A stretch of DNA of 64,000 nt. It comes from CAZJFH01 sp964545205 (GTDB lineage Bacteria > Pseudomonadota > Alphaproteobacteria > Rhodospirillales > Magnetospirillaceae). Under the pieces are notes generated by a model. It ran no database searches. It worked only from the letters and a program-made list of their open reading frames with translations, and was not told where the DNA came from. Made by a program: the position numbers and the translations under genes. The DNA is taken from contig CAZJFH010000023.1 in NCBI GenBank assembly GCA_964545205.1, forward strand, positions 1-64,000, given 5' to 3'. Shown in pieces: positions 17,601 to 27,233 of the stretch; position 1 is the stretch's first letter; each line of letters starts with the position of its first letter.

Positions 17601-18002
17601 GTGCGCCCGTTCGAGGTGTTCATCAACTCGAAGAATCTCGACCACTACGCCTGGACGGTGGCGCTGACCCGCATGATCTCGGCGGTGTTCCGCCGCGGCG
17701 GCGACGTCGCCTTCGTCGTCGAGGAGCTGAAGGCGGTGTTCGACCCGCGCGGCGGCCACTGGATGGGCGGCCGCTACGTGCCCTCGCTGCTCGCCGCGAT
17801 CGGCGAGACCATCGAGCGCCACATGGTCGACATCGGCTTCCTGCCCGACCCGCGCGGCGAGGCGACCCCGGCCGCGGAGAAACAGGTCGTCGCCATCGGC
17901 CACACCGCCCGCCGCCACTGCCCGAAATGCGGCCAGCCCAGCCTGGTGCGCATGGAAGGCTGCGACACCTGCCACAGCTGCGGCTATTCGAAATGCGGCT
18001 GA
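14670..18002 (+). CDS. nrdJ: Adenosylcobalamin-dependent (class II) ribonucleotide reductase, intein-containing precursor
   Basis: The ATG at 14670 with GGAGG 5 nt upstream gives an 1110-residue precursor. It reduces ribonucleotides to deoxyribonucleotides using a cobalamin-derived radical. The N-terminal motifs are FNCFVMGDIPDDMAGIF, QQGGGIGYDFS and AGSRRGAMM. The active-site NPCGEQPLP is split after NP by the intein (residues 267-613). PTGTISLFADNVSSGLEP lies near residue 778. A TSCPD-type segment precedes a C-terminal zinc-ribbon/redox tail with CPKCG and CHSCGYSKCG. Removing the intein leaves 763 residues, the usual size. Activity therefore depends on protein splicing. No other reductase gene is visible here. 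Confidence 0.95.
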   Translation: MTQVASISQQIWDMKYRLKTATGEPVDKSIADTWRRVARALAAGEADPARREAEFYAAMEDFRFLPAGRILSGAGTDRRVTLFNCFVMGDIPDDMAGIFEHLKQAALTMQQGGGIGYDFSTIRPKGASVKGVGADASGPLSFMDVWDAMCRTIMSAGSRRGAMMATMRCDHPDIEAFIEAKRQPGRLRMFNLSVLATDAFMRAVKDDAAWELVFDGVVYKSLPARALWDKIMRATYAYAEPGVIFIDRINRLNNLWYCETIHATNPCVTADAWVTTAEGPRQVAELVGVPFDAMVDGRPWSSTGAGFFATGRKPVLRLTTAQGHALRLTADHPVRRVLRRAAGGIESDWTPAGRLRPGEEIVLHDHRRLADWPGAHGEDEGYLIGLLLAAGAVCDDRAVLSLWPRARVANGGACDGCGSVMARARVAAEALPGGELAGWAPGPGRDGFRLASHALAALAASLGTDPGRPAITPAMERDSAAFQRGLLQGLFDAAGAVHGHRADALRVEVDGDPELLRAAQRMLLRFGVAAGRDGAALSVRGDNLLVFAERIGFADAEKAARLSRGLAGYRGALGREAFVATVAALEDDGEETVYDVRIPGIHAFDANGLMVHNCGEQPLPAYGVCLLGSVNLAQLVSDPFGDKAALDLERLATQVRTAVRMMDNVIEASKFPLDEHRREALAKRRIGLGITGLADALLMCRVRYGSPQAVRLVEAWMARLQREAYLASVELAKEKGPFPLFDADKYLAGEHVRALDEDVRQAIAAHGIRNALLTSIAPTGTISLFADNVSSGLEPVFAFKYGRSVLMPDGSRHEEEVTDYAYRLYRRLHGDTAGLPDYFVDAQSLSPKDHLVMQAAVQKYVDSSISKTINVPENIDFEAFKDVYMQAYELGCKGCTTYRPNEITGAVLQVAKPDAPQAELPLEPERPERAEQEGVVHHLTQPLTRPEALGGRTYKLRWPESEHAIYITVNDVIQDGRVRPFEVFINSKNLDHYAWTVALTRMISAVFRRGGDVAFVVEELKAVFDPRGGHWMGGRYVPSLLAAIGETIERHMVDIGFLPDPRGEATPAAEKQVVAIGHTARRHCPKCGQPSLVRMEGCDTCHSCGYSKCG
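15468..16508 (+). mobile_element. Intein in NrdJ with degenerate LAGLIDADG endonuclease domain (347 aa)
   Basis: The insert starts at Cys1 (CVTADAWVTTAEG, block A) and ends VHN, with Cys of NPCGEQ as the +1 residue. Splicing residues are all present: Cys1, the block B TxxH in LRLTADHP, block F YDVRIPGIHAFDANGLMVHN, penultimate His, terminal Asn and Cys+1. Between them are two LAGLIDADG-like helices, YLIGLLLAAGAV and LLQGLFDAAGAV. In both, the catalytic aspartate of the motif is Ala. The endonuclease is thus predicted dead while splicing should still work. Codon usage matches the host gene, suggesting long residence. Confidence 0.93.
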
Positions 18003-18009
18003 GGAGCGG

Positions 18010-18651
18010 TCAGACGCCCCGCAGCACAGCGACGTTGCCGCCGATCACCTCCGCCGCCATCCCGTGCTCGCGCGCGATCCAGTCGATCGTGGCGGGGCGG
18101 TAGAAGCAGACGTGGCCGCGCTCGCGCATGTAGCCCCAGCGCGGAAAATCGATGCCGTCGAGCAGCAGCGAGGTCATCAGCCCGAGCACGCCGCCGGGGC
18201 GCAGCAGGCCGGCGAGGCGGCGGAATTCCTCGGCCGGGTGGTGGAAGTGTTCGGCGACCTCGGTGCAGGTGACGAAGTCGTAGCGGCGGGCCAGCGGCGC
18301 CGGGTCGGGGCGGAACAGCGGGTCCCAGTCGGCGACCCGGAAGCCGCGCTCGGCCAGGATCGTCGAAATCGCCGGGCCGGGGCCGCAGCCGTAGTCGAGG
18401 CCTTGCGAGCCCGGCGGCAGGCGCGCGGTCAACGGATCGAGCAGGTGCGCCAGATGGCGGCGGTAGCCGGGATCGGCGGGGTCGTTCTCGTGCAGCAGGC
18501 ATTCGCGCCGCTCCTCCTCGGCGCTCGGCAACAGCGTCCTGTCGAGGAAGGTCAGTTCGCAGGCCGGGCAGCGGAAATAGCGCCGGGCGAAGGCGGTGGC
18601 GAACGGCTTCGCGTCGGGCGCGGCGCAGAGCGGGCAGGTCGGGTCGGGCAT
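18010..18651 (-). CDS. Class I SAM methyltransferase with N-terminal zinc ribbon
   Basis: 213 residues. The N-terminus has CPLC and CPAC spaced about 20 residues apart, a zinc-ribbon typical of a group of sugar or small-molecule methyltransferases. The SAM site is GLDYGCGPGPA, followed by ADWDPLF, FVTCTEVAEHFHHP and a post-motif segment LRPGGVLGLMTSLL. The family resembles the UbiG-like Methyltransf_23 group, but no ubiquinone genes are nearby, so the substrate is unknown. It is convergent with nrdJ, only 7 bp apart. Confidence 0.85.
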   Translation of the reverse strand: MPDPTCPLCAAPDAKPFATAFARRYFRCPACELTFLDRTLLPSAEEERRECLLHENDPADPGYRRHLAHLLDPLTARLPPGSQGLDYGCGPGPAISTILAERGFRVADWDPLFRPDPAPLARRYDFVTCTEVAEHFHHPAEEFRRLAGLLRPGGVLGLMTSLLLDGIDFPRWGYMRERGHVCFYRPATIDWIAREHGMAAEVIGGNVAVLRGV

Positions 18652-18691
18652 CGCGGCCGAGGCTAGCGGTGCCGCCGCCGCGGCGCAATGC

Positions 18692-20194
<1,503 letters not shown>

Positions 20195-20340
20195 CGGCAC
20201 CCCCGCCGAGCCCACGCACGCAGCGTGCCAGGGCCGGCGACCGCGTGCCGCGGCGGCGGCGGCGGGCTCGGTGCCCAGCCGCGCGGCAGCCCTGCCCAAA
20301 ATCCGGGCATTCCGCCGCCGGCCGCGCAAGGCCGGCGGGG

Positions 20341-21144
20341 TCACCGGCCGGCCGAGGCCTCGCGCGCCCAGGCGACCATCTCGGCCACGAACCGCCGCAG
20401 CAGCGGCCGCACGCGCGCCGCTTCCTCGGGCAGGAAGGCGAAGGGCGGCGCCTCCTGCATGTAGGTGCGCTGGGTCAGTTCGAGCTGCACGGCATGGACG
20501 CCGCGCTCGGGATGGCCGTAATGGCGGGTGTTGTAGCCGCCCTTGAAGCGGCCGTCGAGCACCGCCGCGTAGCGCGGATCGCCCGACACCGCCGCCATCA
20601 GGCGGCGGGCCAGCGCCGGGTCGGCGGCGGCGCCGTCGTCGGTGCCGACGTTGAAATCGGGCAGGTCGCCCGCGAACAGCAGCGGCACCCGCGTGCGGAT
20701 CGAATGGACCTCGAACAGCACCGCCACCCCGTAGGCGGCGCGCAGTCGCGCCAGTTCCTCGGCCAGGCAGGCGTGGTAGGGCTGCCACAGCGTCTCGACC
20801 AGCTCGCGCTTCTCGGCGTCCGCGAGCGGCCGCTCCCACACCGGGGCGCCGTCGCTGAACAGGCGTTCGGGGTGCAGCCCGGTGGTGAAGCCCTCGTACA
20901 GCGGCTCGTCGGCCAGGCCGCGATTGAGGTCGACCAGCAGCCGCGAATGCGTGCCCCGCAGCACGCCGACCCCGAGCTCGTCGAGGAAATCGTAGAGCCG
21001 GTCGAGGTGCCAGTCGGTGTCGGGCAGGATGCGCGCGGCCGGGGTCAGCCGCGCGGCGAAGGCCGGCGGCATGCCCGTGCCGACATGCGGGATGCTGGCC
21101 AGGACCGGCACGCTGGCGGGCCGGAAGACGAAGGCGGCGGCCAT
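20341..21144 (-). CDS. hutG: N-formylglutamate deformylase
   Basis: 267 residues; the ATG at 21144 lies 1 bp after the upstream thioesterase stop. Features fit the N-formylglutamate amidohydrolase family: SIPHVGTGMPPAF near the N-terminus, DTDWHLDRLYDFL, THSRLLVDLNR, VLFEVHSIRTR (metal/carboxylate region), FKGGYNTRHYG and HAVQLELTQRTYM. It hydrolyses N-formylglutamate to formate and glutamate, the last step of the five-step histidine degradation pathway. Other hut genes are not in the window, so a role on other N-formyl or N-acyl amino acids is possible. Confidence 0.9.
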   Translation of the reverse strand: MAAAFVFRPASVPVLASIPHVGTGMPPAFAARLTPAARILPDTDWHLDRLYDFLDELGVGVLRGTHSRLLVDLNRGLADEPLYEGFTTGLHPERLFSDGAPVWERPLADAEKRELVETLWQPYHACLAEELARLRAAYGVAVLFEVHSIRTRVPLLFAGDLPDFNVGTDDGAAADPALARRLMAAVSGDPRYAAVLDGRFKGGYNTRHYGHPERGVHAVQLELTQRTYMQEAPPFAFLPEEAARVRPLLRRFVAEMVAWAREASAGR

Positions 21145-21145
21145 G

Positions 21146-21574
21146 TCAGGCGTGATCCCGGCAGGCGCGCTCGTAGGCTTCGGCGCGTTCGCGCACCGCG
21201 TCCGGGATGGTTTCCGAGCGGCCGGCGGTGAAATCGGTGAACACCGAGACGATCTTGGCGTCGAAATACAGCTCGCCGTCGGCGTCCTTGCCCAGCAGGC
21301 GGAAGGTCAGGCTGGAGGTGCCGACCTTCTCCAGCAGCACGCAGACCCGAAACGCCAGGCCGGGCGCCATCGGCCGCAGGTAGTCGCAGCTCGCGTGCAC
21401 CGTCGGCGCGCCGCGGCCGCCCCGCACCAGGCCCGCCCAGTCGAGCCCGGCGACCTCGCGGAACCAGGCCTCGACCGCCTCGGTGGCGAAGTCGAACACC
21501 CGTGGCGTATAGACGATGCCGGCGGGATCGCAATCGCCCCACCTCACCGCCCGCTCGACGACCAGCCTGTCCAT
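21146..21574 (-). CDS. Acyl-CoA thioesterase, hotdog fold (YbgC/4-hydroxybenzoyl-CoA type)
   Basis: The ATG at 21574 with AGGAGG upstream gives 142 residues. The sequence RWGDCDPAGIVYTPRVFDFA contains the Asp-x-x-Gly-(h)-Val/Ile-Tyr signature in which the Asp is catalytic in the 4-hydroxybenzoyl-CoA thioesterase family. It hydrolyses acyl-CoA thioesters in the cytoplasm; the chain preference cannot be read. It is tightly coupled to hutG downstream (1 bp gap) and divergent from the binding-protein gene. Confidence 0.88.
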   Translation of the reverse strand: MDRLVVERAVRWGDCDPAGIVYTPRVFDFATEAVEAWFREVAGLDWAGLVRGGRGAPTVHASCDYLRPMAPGLAFRVCVLLEKVGTSSLTFRLLGKDADGELYFDAKIVSVFTDFTAGRSETIPDAVRERAEAYERACRDHA

Positions 21575-21763
21575 GCGCCCTCCTGCTGCCGCGACCAGGG
21601 TGCCCGGCCGCCGCGCGGCGGTCCAGTCCTCCGATCGTGGGGCATCCGGTATGCATACTGGACGGGCAGGCACTTCGCATTTAGCATTTCGGTACCGCCC
21701 TGCCGAATCGTGCAGCCAAGCGCGGTCGGCGTCGGTTCGAACCTGAAGGGGAAACGCCAAGCA

Positions 21764-22942
21764 ATGAAAAAATTCAACTCCTATTGCGCGCCCGTCGCGC
21801 TCGCGCTGGCCGTCGCCGTGGCGGCGCCGGCGACGGCCTCGGCGCAGGACTGCTCGGTCAAGGTCGGCTTCCTGCTGCCCTATTCCGGCACTTACGCGGC
21901 CCTCGGCAACAACATCACCGACGCCTTCAAGCTGCGGGTCGACGAAGCCGGCGGCAAGCTGGCCAACTGCAAGATCGAATACGTCGCGGTCGATTCCGAG
22001 GCGGCGCCGCCGAAGGCCAAGGACAACACCAGCCGCCTGATCGGCAAGGAGAAGGTCGACGTGCTGGTCGGTCCGGTGCACTCGGGCGTCGCCATGGCGA
22101 TGGCCCAGGTCGCGCGCGACGAAGGCACGCTGACCATCGTCGCCAACGCGGGCGCCGACGCGCTGACCAACCAGATGTGCGCGCCGAACATCTTCCGCAC
22201 CTCGTTCAGCAACTGGCAGGCCAGCCATCCCGCCGGCGAGGTCGCGCTGAAGGACGGCATCAAGAAGGTCGTGACCCTGACCTGGAACTACCCGGCCGGC
22301 AACGAGGCCATCCAGGGCTTCAAGGACAGCTTCACCAAGGGCGGCGGCGAGATCGTCAAGGACCTGCGCCTCGACTTCCCCAACGTCGAGTTCCAGCCCT
22401 ACCTGACCGAGATCGCGGCGATCAAGCCGGACGCGGTGTTCGTGTTCTTCGCCGGCGGCGGCGCGCTGAAGTTCCTGAAGGACTACGATGCGGCCGGCCT
22501 GCACGGCAAGATTCCGCTCTACGGCTCGGGCTTCCTGACCGACGGCGTGTGGCAGAAGGCGCCCGAGGCGGCGGCCGGCGTCAAGACGACGCTGCACTAC
22601 GCCGACAACCTCGACAATCCGAAGAACAAGGCGTTCCGCGCGGCCTTCAAGAAGGCCACCAACCGCGACGCCGACGTCTACGCCGTCCAGGGCTACGACG
22701 CGGCCGAGCTGCTGCGCATCGGCCTGGAAGGCGCCGGCGGCGACATCAAGGCCAAGGACAAGGTGATCAAGGCCATGGAAACGGCCAAGATCGACAGCCC
22801 GCGCGGCGAGTTCACGCTGTCGGCGTCCCACGGCCCGGTGCAGGACTTCTACACCCGCATGGTCGAGAACGGCCAGGAGAAGGTCCTGGGCGTCGCCATG
22901 GAGGACCTGCCGCCGCCCAGCGACAAGTGCAAGATGAACTGA
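21764..22942 (+). CDS. ABC transporter periplasmic binding protein, branched-chain amino acid (LivK) type
   Basis: 392 residues starting MKKFNSYC, with a Sec signal peptide ending ATASAQ. The mature part shows the Peripla_BP_6 fold: VKVGFLLPYSGTYAALGNNI, IEYVAVDSEAAPPKAK, VDVLVGPVHSGVAMAMA, and a C-terminal lobe with YAVQGYDAAELLRIGL. These proteins deliver amino acids, urea, amides or aromatic acids to inner-membrane permeases. No permease or ATPase genes are adjacent, so it is an orphan component. A strong terminator follows immediately. Confidence 0.9.
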   Translation: MKKFNSYCAPVALALAVAVAAPATASAQDCSVKVGFLLPYSGTYAALGNNITDAFKLRVDEAGGKLANCKIEYVAVDSEAAPPKAKDNTSRLIGKEKVDVLVGPVHSGVAMAMAQVARDEGTLTIVANAGADALTNQMCAPNIFRTSFSNWQASHPAGEVALKDGIKKVVTLTWNYPAGNEAIQGFKDSFTKGGGEIVKDLRLDFPNVEFQPYLTEIAAIKPDAVFVFFAGGGALKFLKDYDAAGLHGKIPLYGSGFLTDGVWQKAPEAAAGVKTTLHYADNLDNPKNKAFRAAFKKATNRDADVYAVQGYDAAELLRIGLEGAGGDIKAKDKVIKAMETAKIDSPRGEFTLSASHGPVQDFYTRMVENGQEKVLGVAMEDLPPPSDKCKMN

Positions 22943-22963
22943 TCGGGCACGTAGATCGTGGTG

Positions 22964-23001
22964 GCGATGGCCGGACATGCTTCCGGCCATCGCTTTTTTT
23001 T
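22964..23001 (+). terminator. Rho-independent terminator
   Basis: A perfect 11-bp stem GCGATGGCCGG/CCGGCCATCGC with an 8-nt loop, followed by eight T. It ends the binding-protein transcript 21 bp after the stop. Confidence 0.95.
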
Positions 23002-23076
23002 GGGTTCATCGCCGAATTCCGGGGAGAGCCCCAGATCGTCGGTTCATCGTCGCGGCCACTGCACCGGCACCTCCCG

Positions 23077-23505
23077 CTACGGCCGCACCACCAGCACCGA
23101 GCAGGTCGAATGGCGCACGACGCGCGCCGCGTTGGGGCCGAGCAGGTAGTCCTTGAGTTCCGGGCGATGCGAGCCGCAGACGATCAGGTCGGCGCGGGTC
23201 TTCTCGGCGATGGCCAGGATGGACTCGTAGACGTTGCCCTCGGCGACGATGTGCTGCACCGCCATCTCCTTCGGCACCACCTCGGCGACCTTCTCGTGCA
23301 GGCGCTGCAGCAGCGTCTCGGCGACGTTCTTCTCGTAGCCCTTGGGGAAGAACTGGCCGACGATGCTCATGCCGAAATCGGGCATCACCGTCATCACGTG
23401 CAGGCTGGCGTCGGCCGCCCTGGCCTGGTGCACGGCGTGCGGCATCGTGTGGCTCCAGTCCATTGGGTTGTCGAGGTCGACGGCGACCAGGATGTCCTTG
23501 AACAT
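23077..23505 (-). CDS. Universal stress protein (UspA family)
   Basis: 142 residues from the ATG at 23505 (MFKDILVAVDLD); an alternative ATG at 23511 overlaps the permease stop. The Usp ATP-binding pattern is present near the C-terminus: ADLIVCGSHRPELKDYLLGP, then ARVVRHSTCSVLVVRP, close to the G-2x-G-9x-G(S/T) signature, with SH in place of the usual small residue. Usp proteins dimerise and often accompany TRAP permeases. It is the last gene of the reverse cluster from 31618. Confidence 0.9.
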   Translation of the reverse strand: MFKDILVAVDLDNPMDWSHTMPHAVHQARAADASLHVMTVMPDFGMSIVGQFFPKGYEKNVAETLLQRLHEKVAEVVPKEMAVQHIVAEGNVYESILAIAEKTRADLIVCGSHRPELKDYLLGPNAARVVRHSTCSVLVVRP

Positions 23506-23507
23506 GA

Positions 23508-26087
23508 TCATGCTCCCATGGCGGCGGCGGACCGGCGCGCCCGCCGGCGCTGCGCCGCCCAGATCAGCGCCAGCAGGGCCAGCGCCGGGATGTAGAACAG
23601 GTGCTTCGGCGGCCGGTCGGCCGCCACGACCACGCCCTCGACGACGTAGTCGAAATCGAAGCCGGCCTTCTCGGCCGGGCTGCCGAAGCCGATGCGCTCG
23701 ACGATCAGCGCCGCGTCCTCCTCGGCGAGGAACAGGCCGGCGGCCTCGAGTCGCTGCTCGGGCGTCTCGCCGCCCGGCAGCCGCAGCACGGCGACCTTGT
23801 CGACGGGCTGGCCCTCGAGCGTTTCGCCGATCACCCTGAGCGACAGCCGGCCGCCGGGCGGCAGCGCCTCGACGACGCGCGCCAACTCGCTCGGCGGCAG
23901 TTCCTCGTGCTCCGGCTGCACCATGTCCATCCAGAAGCCGGGGCGGAACAGGGTGAAGGCGACCAGCAGCAGCGCCAGCGTCTCCCACAGTCGGTTGCGC
24001 ACCAGGAACCAGCGCTGGGTGGCGGCGGCGAAGGCCAGCATCGCGGTGGTGGCGGCGGCGAAGACCAGCAGGCCGTGCCAGACCGACGCGATGCCGATCA
24101 GCAGCAGCTCGGTGTTGAAGATGAACATGAACGGCAGCAGCGCCGTGCGGATGTCGTAGAGGAAGCCCTGGACGCCGGTGCGGATCGGATCCGACTTGGC
24201 GATCGCCGCGGCAGCGAAGGCGGCCAGCCCCACGGGGGGAGTGTCGTCGGCCAGGATGCCGAAATAGAACACGAACAGGTGCACCGCGATCAGCGGCACC
24301 ACCAGTCCCGCTTCGGCGCCGATCGACACGATCACCGGCGCCATCAGCGTCGCGACGACGATGTAGTTGGCGGTGGTCGGCAGGCCCATGCCGAGCAGCA
24401 GGCTGATCACCGCGGTGAACAGCAGCAGCAGCATCAGGTTGCCGCCCGAGATGAACTCGACGAACTCGGTCATCACCAGGCCGATGCCGGTCAGCGTCAC
24501 CGTGCCGACGACGATGCCGGCGGCGGCGGTGGCGACGCCGATGCCGATCATGTTGCGCGCGCCCATCACCAGCCCGGCGAACAGGTCGGCGAAGCCGGCG
24601 GTGAACGCCGTCGCCGCCGCCTGACGGCGGAACAGCGCCTTCAGCGGCCGGTGGGTCAGCACGACGCCGATCATGAAGGCGGTGGCCCAGAAGGCCGAGA
24701 GTCCGGGCGACAGCCGCTCGACGGTCAGCGCCCAGACCAGCACGACGACCGGCAGCAGGAAATAGAGGCCCGACTTGATCGTCGGCCCCGGCTCGGGCAG
24801 CTCGGCGATGTCCTCGCCGCTCTCCAGCTCGGGGAAACGGGCCGCGTACCAGACCAGGCCGAGATAGGCGGCGGCGATCAGCGCGCCCAGCACCCAGCCG
24901 GCGGCGGCGCCGAACGCCGCCTGGATCCAGCCGGCGACGTAGTAGACGGCCATGGTCAGCGCGGCGAGGCCGATGAACGTGGTCAGGAAGGCCAGCGCGC
25001 TGCGCGTCCACTTGCTCTCGCGCCGGCGCGGCAGGCCCTTCAGGCCGGCCTTCAGCGACTCGAGATGGACGATGTAGATCAGCGCGATGTACGAGATCAG
25101 CGCCGGCAGGATGGCGTGGCGGATGACGTCGAGATAGGAGATGCCGACGAACTCGACCATCAGGAAGGCGGCGGCGCCCATCACCGGCGGCGTGAGCTGG
25201 CCGTTGGTCGACGACGCCACCTCGACGGCGCCGGCCTTCTCGCCGGTGAAGCCGACCTTCTTCATCAATGGAATGGTGAAGGTGCCGGTGGTCACCACGT
25301 TGGCGATCGACGAGCCCGAGATCATGCCGGTCAGCGCGCTGGACACCACCGCCGCCTTGGCCGGCCCGCCGCGCATGTGGCCGATCAGCGAGAAGGCGAC
25401 GCGGATGAAGTAGTTGCCGGCCCCCGCCCGCTCCAGCAGGGCGCCGAACAGCACGAACAGGAACACCATGCTGGTCGACACGCCCAAGGCGACGCCGAAC
25501 ACGCCCTCGGTGCCGAGCCAGTAGTGCGACATGCCCTTGTTCAGCGAGGCGCCCTTGTGGGCGATCACGTCCGGCATCCACGGGCCGAAGAAGGTGTAGA
25601 CCAGGAAAACCAGCGCCACCACCATCAGCGGCGGCCCCAGCGCCCGGCGCGTCGCCTCCAGCAGCAGCACCATGCCGGCGACGGCGACGACGATGTCGGC
25701 GTCGGTCGGCCGCCCCGGGCGGCGGGCGAGCTCGTCGTAGAACAGGAACAGGTAGGCGGCGCAGAAGGCGGCCGCCAGCGCCAGCGCCCAGTCGGCGACG
25801 GGCACCCGCCGCCGCGGCGAGCGCCTGAAGGCCGGATAGGCGGTGTAGGCCAGGAACATCGCGAAGGCGAGGTGGATCGACCGCGCCTCGGTGTCGTTGA
25901 GGATGAATATGTTGAGCAGGAACGGCAGCGGCGAGGCGTACCAGAGCTGGAACAGCGACCACGCCAGCGCGATGCCGATCAGCAGCGCCCCGACCGGCCC
26001 GGTCGGCGTGCGCGCGCCGGTGTCGACCTGGGCGACGATGTCCCGGGCGGCGTCGGACTGCTGCTGGTCGGGGGTGCCGTCGCGCAT
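23508..26087 (-). CDS. TRAP transporter fused permease (DctQM-type, TAXI family, with DUF3394 tail)
   Basis: 859 residues from the ATG at 26087; an upstream in-frame extension runs through repeat DNA and is rejected. Many hydrophobic helices span the protein. The DctM motif region is seen in SSALTGMISGSSIANVVTTG and in the second half as LLLGMGLPTTANYIVVATL. The C-terminal about 170 residues (GETLEGQPVDKVAVLRLPGG, FGSPAEKAGFDFDY) match the DUF3394 extension of fused TRAP permeases. It uses an ion gradient to import a carboxylate-type substrate delivered by the TAXI protein encoded upstream. Its stop overlaps or abuts the usp start. Confidence 0.93.
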   Translation of the reverse strand: MRDGTPDQQQSDAARDIVAQVDTGARTPTGPVGALLIGIALAWSLFQLWYASPLPFLLNIFILNDTEARSIHLAFAMFLAYTAYPAFRRSPRRRVPVADWALALAAAFCAAYLFLFYDELARRPGRPTDADIVVAVAGMVLLLEATRRALGPPLMVVALVFLVYTFFGPWMPDVIAHKGASLNKGMSHYWLGTEGVFGVALGVSTSMVFLFVLFGALLERAGAGNYFIRVAFSLIGHMRGGPAKAAVVSSALTGMISGSSIANVVTTGTFTIPLMKKVGFTGEKAGAVEVASSTNGQLTPPVMGAAAFLMVEFVGISYLDVIRHAILPALISYIALIYIVHLESLKAGLKGLPRRRESKWTRSALAFLTTFIGLAALTMAVYYVAGWIQAAFGAAAGWVLGALIAAAYLGLVWYAARFPELESGEDIAELPEPGPTIKSGLYFLLPVVVLVWALTVERLSPGLSAFWATAFMIGVVLTHRPLKALFRRQAAATAFTAGFADLFAGLVMGARNMIGIGVATAAAGIVVGTVTLTGIGLVMTEFVEFISGGNLMLLLLFTAVISLLLGMGLPTTANYIVVATLMAPVIVSIGAEAGLVVPLIAVHLFVFYFGILADDTPPVGLAAFAAAAIAKSDPIRTGVQGFLYDIRTALLPFMFIFNTELLLIGIASVWHGLLVFAAATTAMLAFAAATQRWFLVRNRLWETLALLLVAFTLFRPGFWMDMVQPEHEELPPSELARVVEALPPGGRLSLRVIGETLEGQPVDKVAVLRLPGGETPEQRLEAAGLFLAEEDAALIVERIGFGSPAEKAGFDFDYVVEGVVVAADRPPKHLFYIPALALLALIWAAQRRRARRSAAAMGA

Positions 26088-26110
26088 CGCTGAAATCCGT
26101 TCGTTGTGCT

Positions 26111-26231
26111 TCCTCTCCCCTCGTGGGGGAGGGCTGGGGCGAGGGGTGCCGGCGCCTGACCAGGCGGCCGGAATCACCCTCGCCCTGCCGCTTCGCGGGC
26201 CCCTCCCTCTCCCCTCGAGGGAGAGGGGATC
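26111..26231. repeat. Imperfect palindromic intergenic repeat
   Basis: Between the TAXI and permease genes lie near-palindromes: tcctctcccctcgtggggga, then a GC-rich segment, then ccctctcccctcgagggaga. Repeats of this CCTCTCCCC...GGGGAGAGG kind are scattered in alphaproteobacterial intergenic DNA. They may stabilise or process the polycistronic RNA. A related hairpin occurs at 42363. Confidence 0.75.
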
Positions 26232-26234
26232 GCC

Positions 26235-27233
26235 CTACTTCGCGCCTTCGGCCTTCTGCTGGCCGAGGCCGGCCTCGTCGTAATACTTCTTGGCGCCCTC
26301 GTGCAGCGGCGCGCTCAGCGCGGCGGCGACCATCTCGTCCTTCTTCAGGCTGGCGAAGGCGGGATGGAGCTGCTGGAAGTCCTCGAAGTTCTCGAACACC
26401 GCCTTGGTCACCGTGTAGACCACCTGCGGATCCTTCTTGGCGTCGGTGACGAAGGTGGCGCGGACGCCGAAGGTGGTGGTGTCGTCCTCGTTCTCGGCGC
26501 CGCGGTACATGCCGCCGGGGATCGTCGCCATCGAGTAGTAGGGGAACTTCTCGACCAGGCCCTTGACCGCTTCGTTGTCGACGTCGACCAGCACGGTGTC
26601 GCAGCTCGTCGTCGCCTCCTGGATCGAGCCGTTGGGATGACCGACGGTGTAGACGATGGCGTCGACCTTGTTGTCGCACAGCGCCTGCGCCTGCTCCGCC
26701 GGCTTGAGCTCGGAGGCCAGGGCGAAGTCGTTCAGCGTCCAGCCCATCTCGTTCATCAGCACCTCCATCGTCGAGCGCTGGCCCGAGCCGGGATTGCCGA
26801 CGTTGACGCGCTTGCCCTTGAGGTCGTCGAAGGTCTTGATGCCGGAATCGGCGCGGGCGACGACGGTGAACGGCTCGGCATGCAGCGAGAACACCGCCCG
26901 CAGATCCTTGAAGGCGTTGTTGGCCCACTCGCCCTCGCCCTCGTAGGCCTTGTACTGCACGTCGGACTGGGCGACGCCGAAGTCGAGCTCGCCCTGCTGG
27001 ATGGTGTTGACGTTGTAGACCGAGCCGCCGGTGCTCTCGGCCGAGCAGCGGATGCCGTGGTCCTTGCGGCCCTTGTTGACGAGCCGGCAGATGGCGCCGC
27101 CGGTCGGGTAGTAGACCCCGGTGACGCCGCCGGTGCCGATGGTGATGAACTGGTCGGCCGCCGAGGCGGGCACGGCGGCGGCCAGGGCGGCCAGAGTGGC
27201 CGCGGTGGCGATTCCGGTGAGCGCTTTCGTCAT
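26235..27233 (-). CDS. TAXI-family TRAP solute-binding protein
   Basis: The ATG at 27233 overlaps the upstream stop (ATGA) and gives 332 residues with a signal peptide ending VPASAADQ. The mature start FITIGTGGVTGVYYPTGGAI is the TAXI hallmark. Further conserved parts are QGELDFGVAQSDVQY, GKRVNVGNPGSGQRSTME and AIVYTVGHPNGSIQEA. It binds an unknown substrate (glutamate- or dicarboxylate-like in characterised cases) in the periplasm and hands it to the fused permease encoded 147 bp downstream. Confidence 0.93.
   Translation of the reverse strand: MTKALTGIATAATLAALAAAVPASAADQFITIGTGGVTGVYYPTGGAICRLVNKGRKDHGIRCSAESTGGSVYNVNTIQQGELDFGVAQSDVQYKAYEGEGEWANNAFKDLRAVFSLHAEPFTVVARADSGIKTFDDLKGKRVNVGNPGSGQRSTMEVLMNEMGWTLNDFALASELKPAEQAQALCDNKVDAIVYTVGHPNGSIQEATTSCDTVLVDVDNEAVKGLVEKFPYYSMATIPGGMYRGAENEDDTTTFGVRATFVTDAKKDPQVVYTVTKAVFENFEDFQQLHPAFASLKKDEMVAAALSAPLHEGAKKYYDEAGLGQQKAEGAK

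Noticed and set aside
14316..17975. 1219-codon reverse frame opposite nrdJ
   Set aside because: A high-GC shadow; the forward strand encodes a complete ribonucleotide reductase with intein.
21146..22990. Long reverse frame across the binding-protein gene and thioesterase
   Set aside because: Only its last 142 codons form the thioesterase; the rest is antisense to a clear LivK-type gene and a terminator.
23601..26093. 830-codon forward frame opposite the TRAP permease
   Set aside because: His/Asp/Gln/Arg-rich composition without domains, an antisense shadow.
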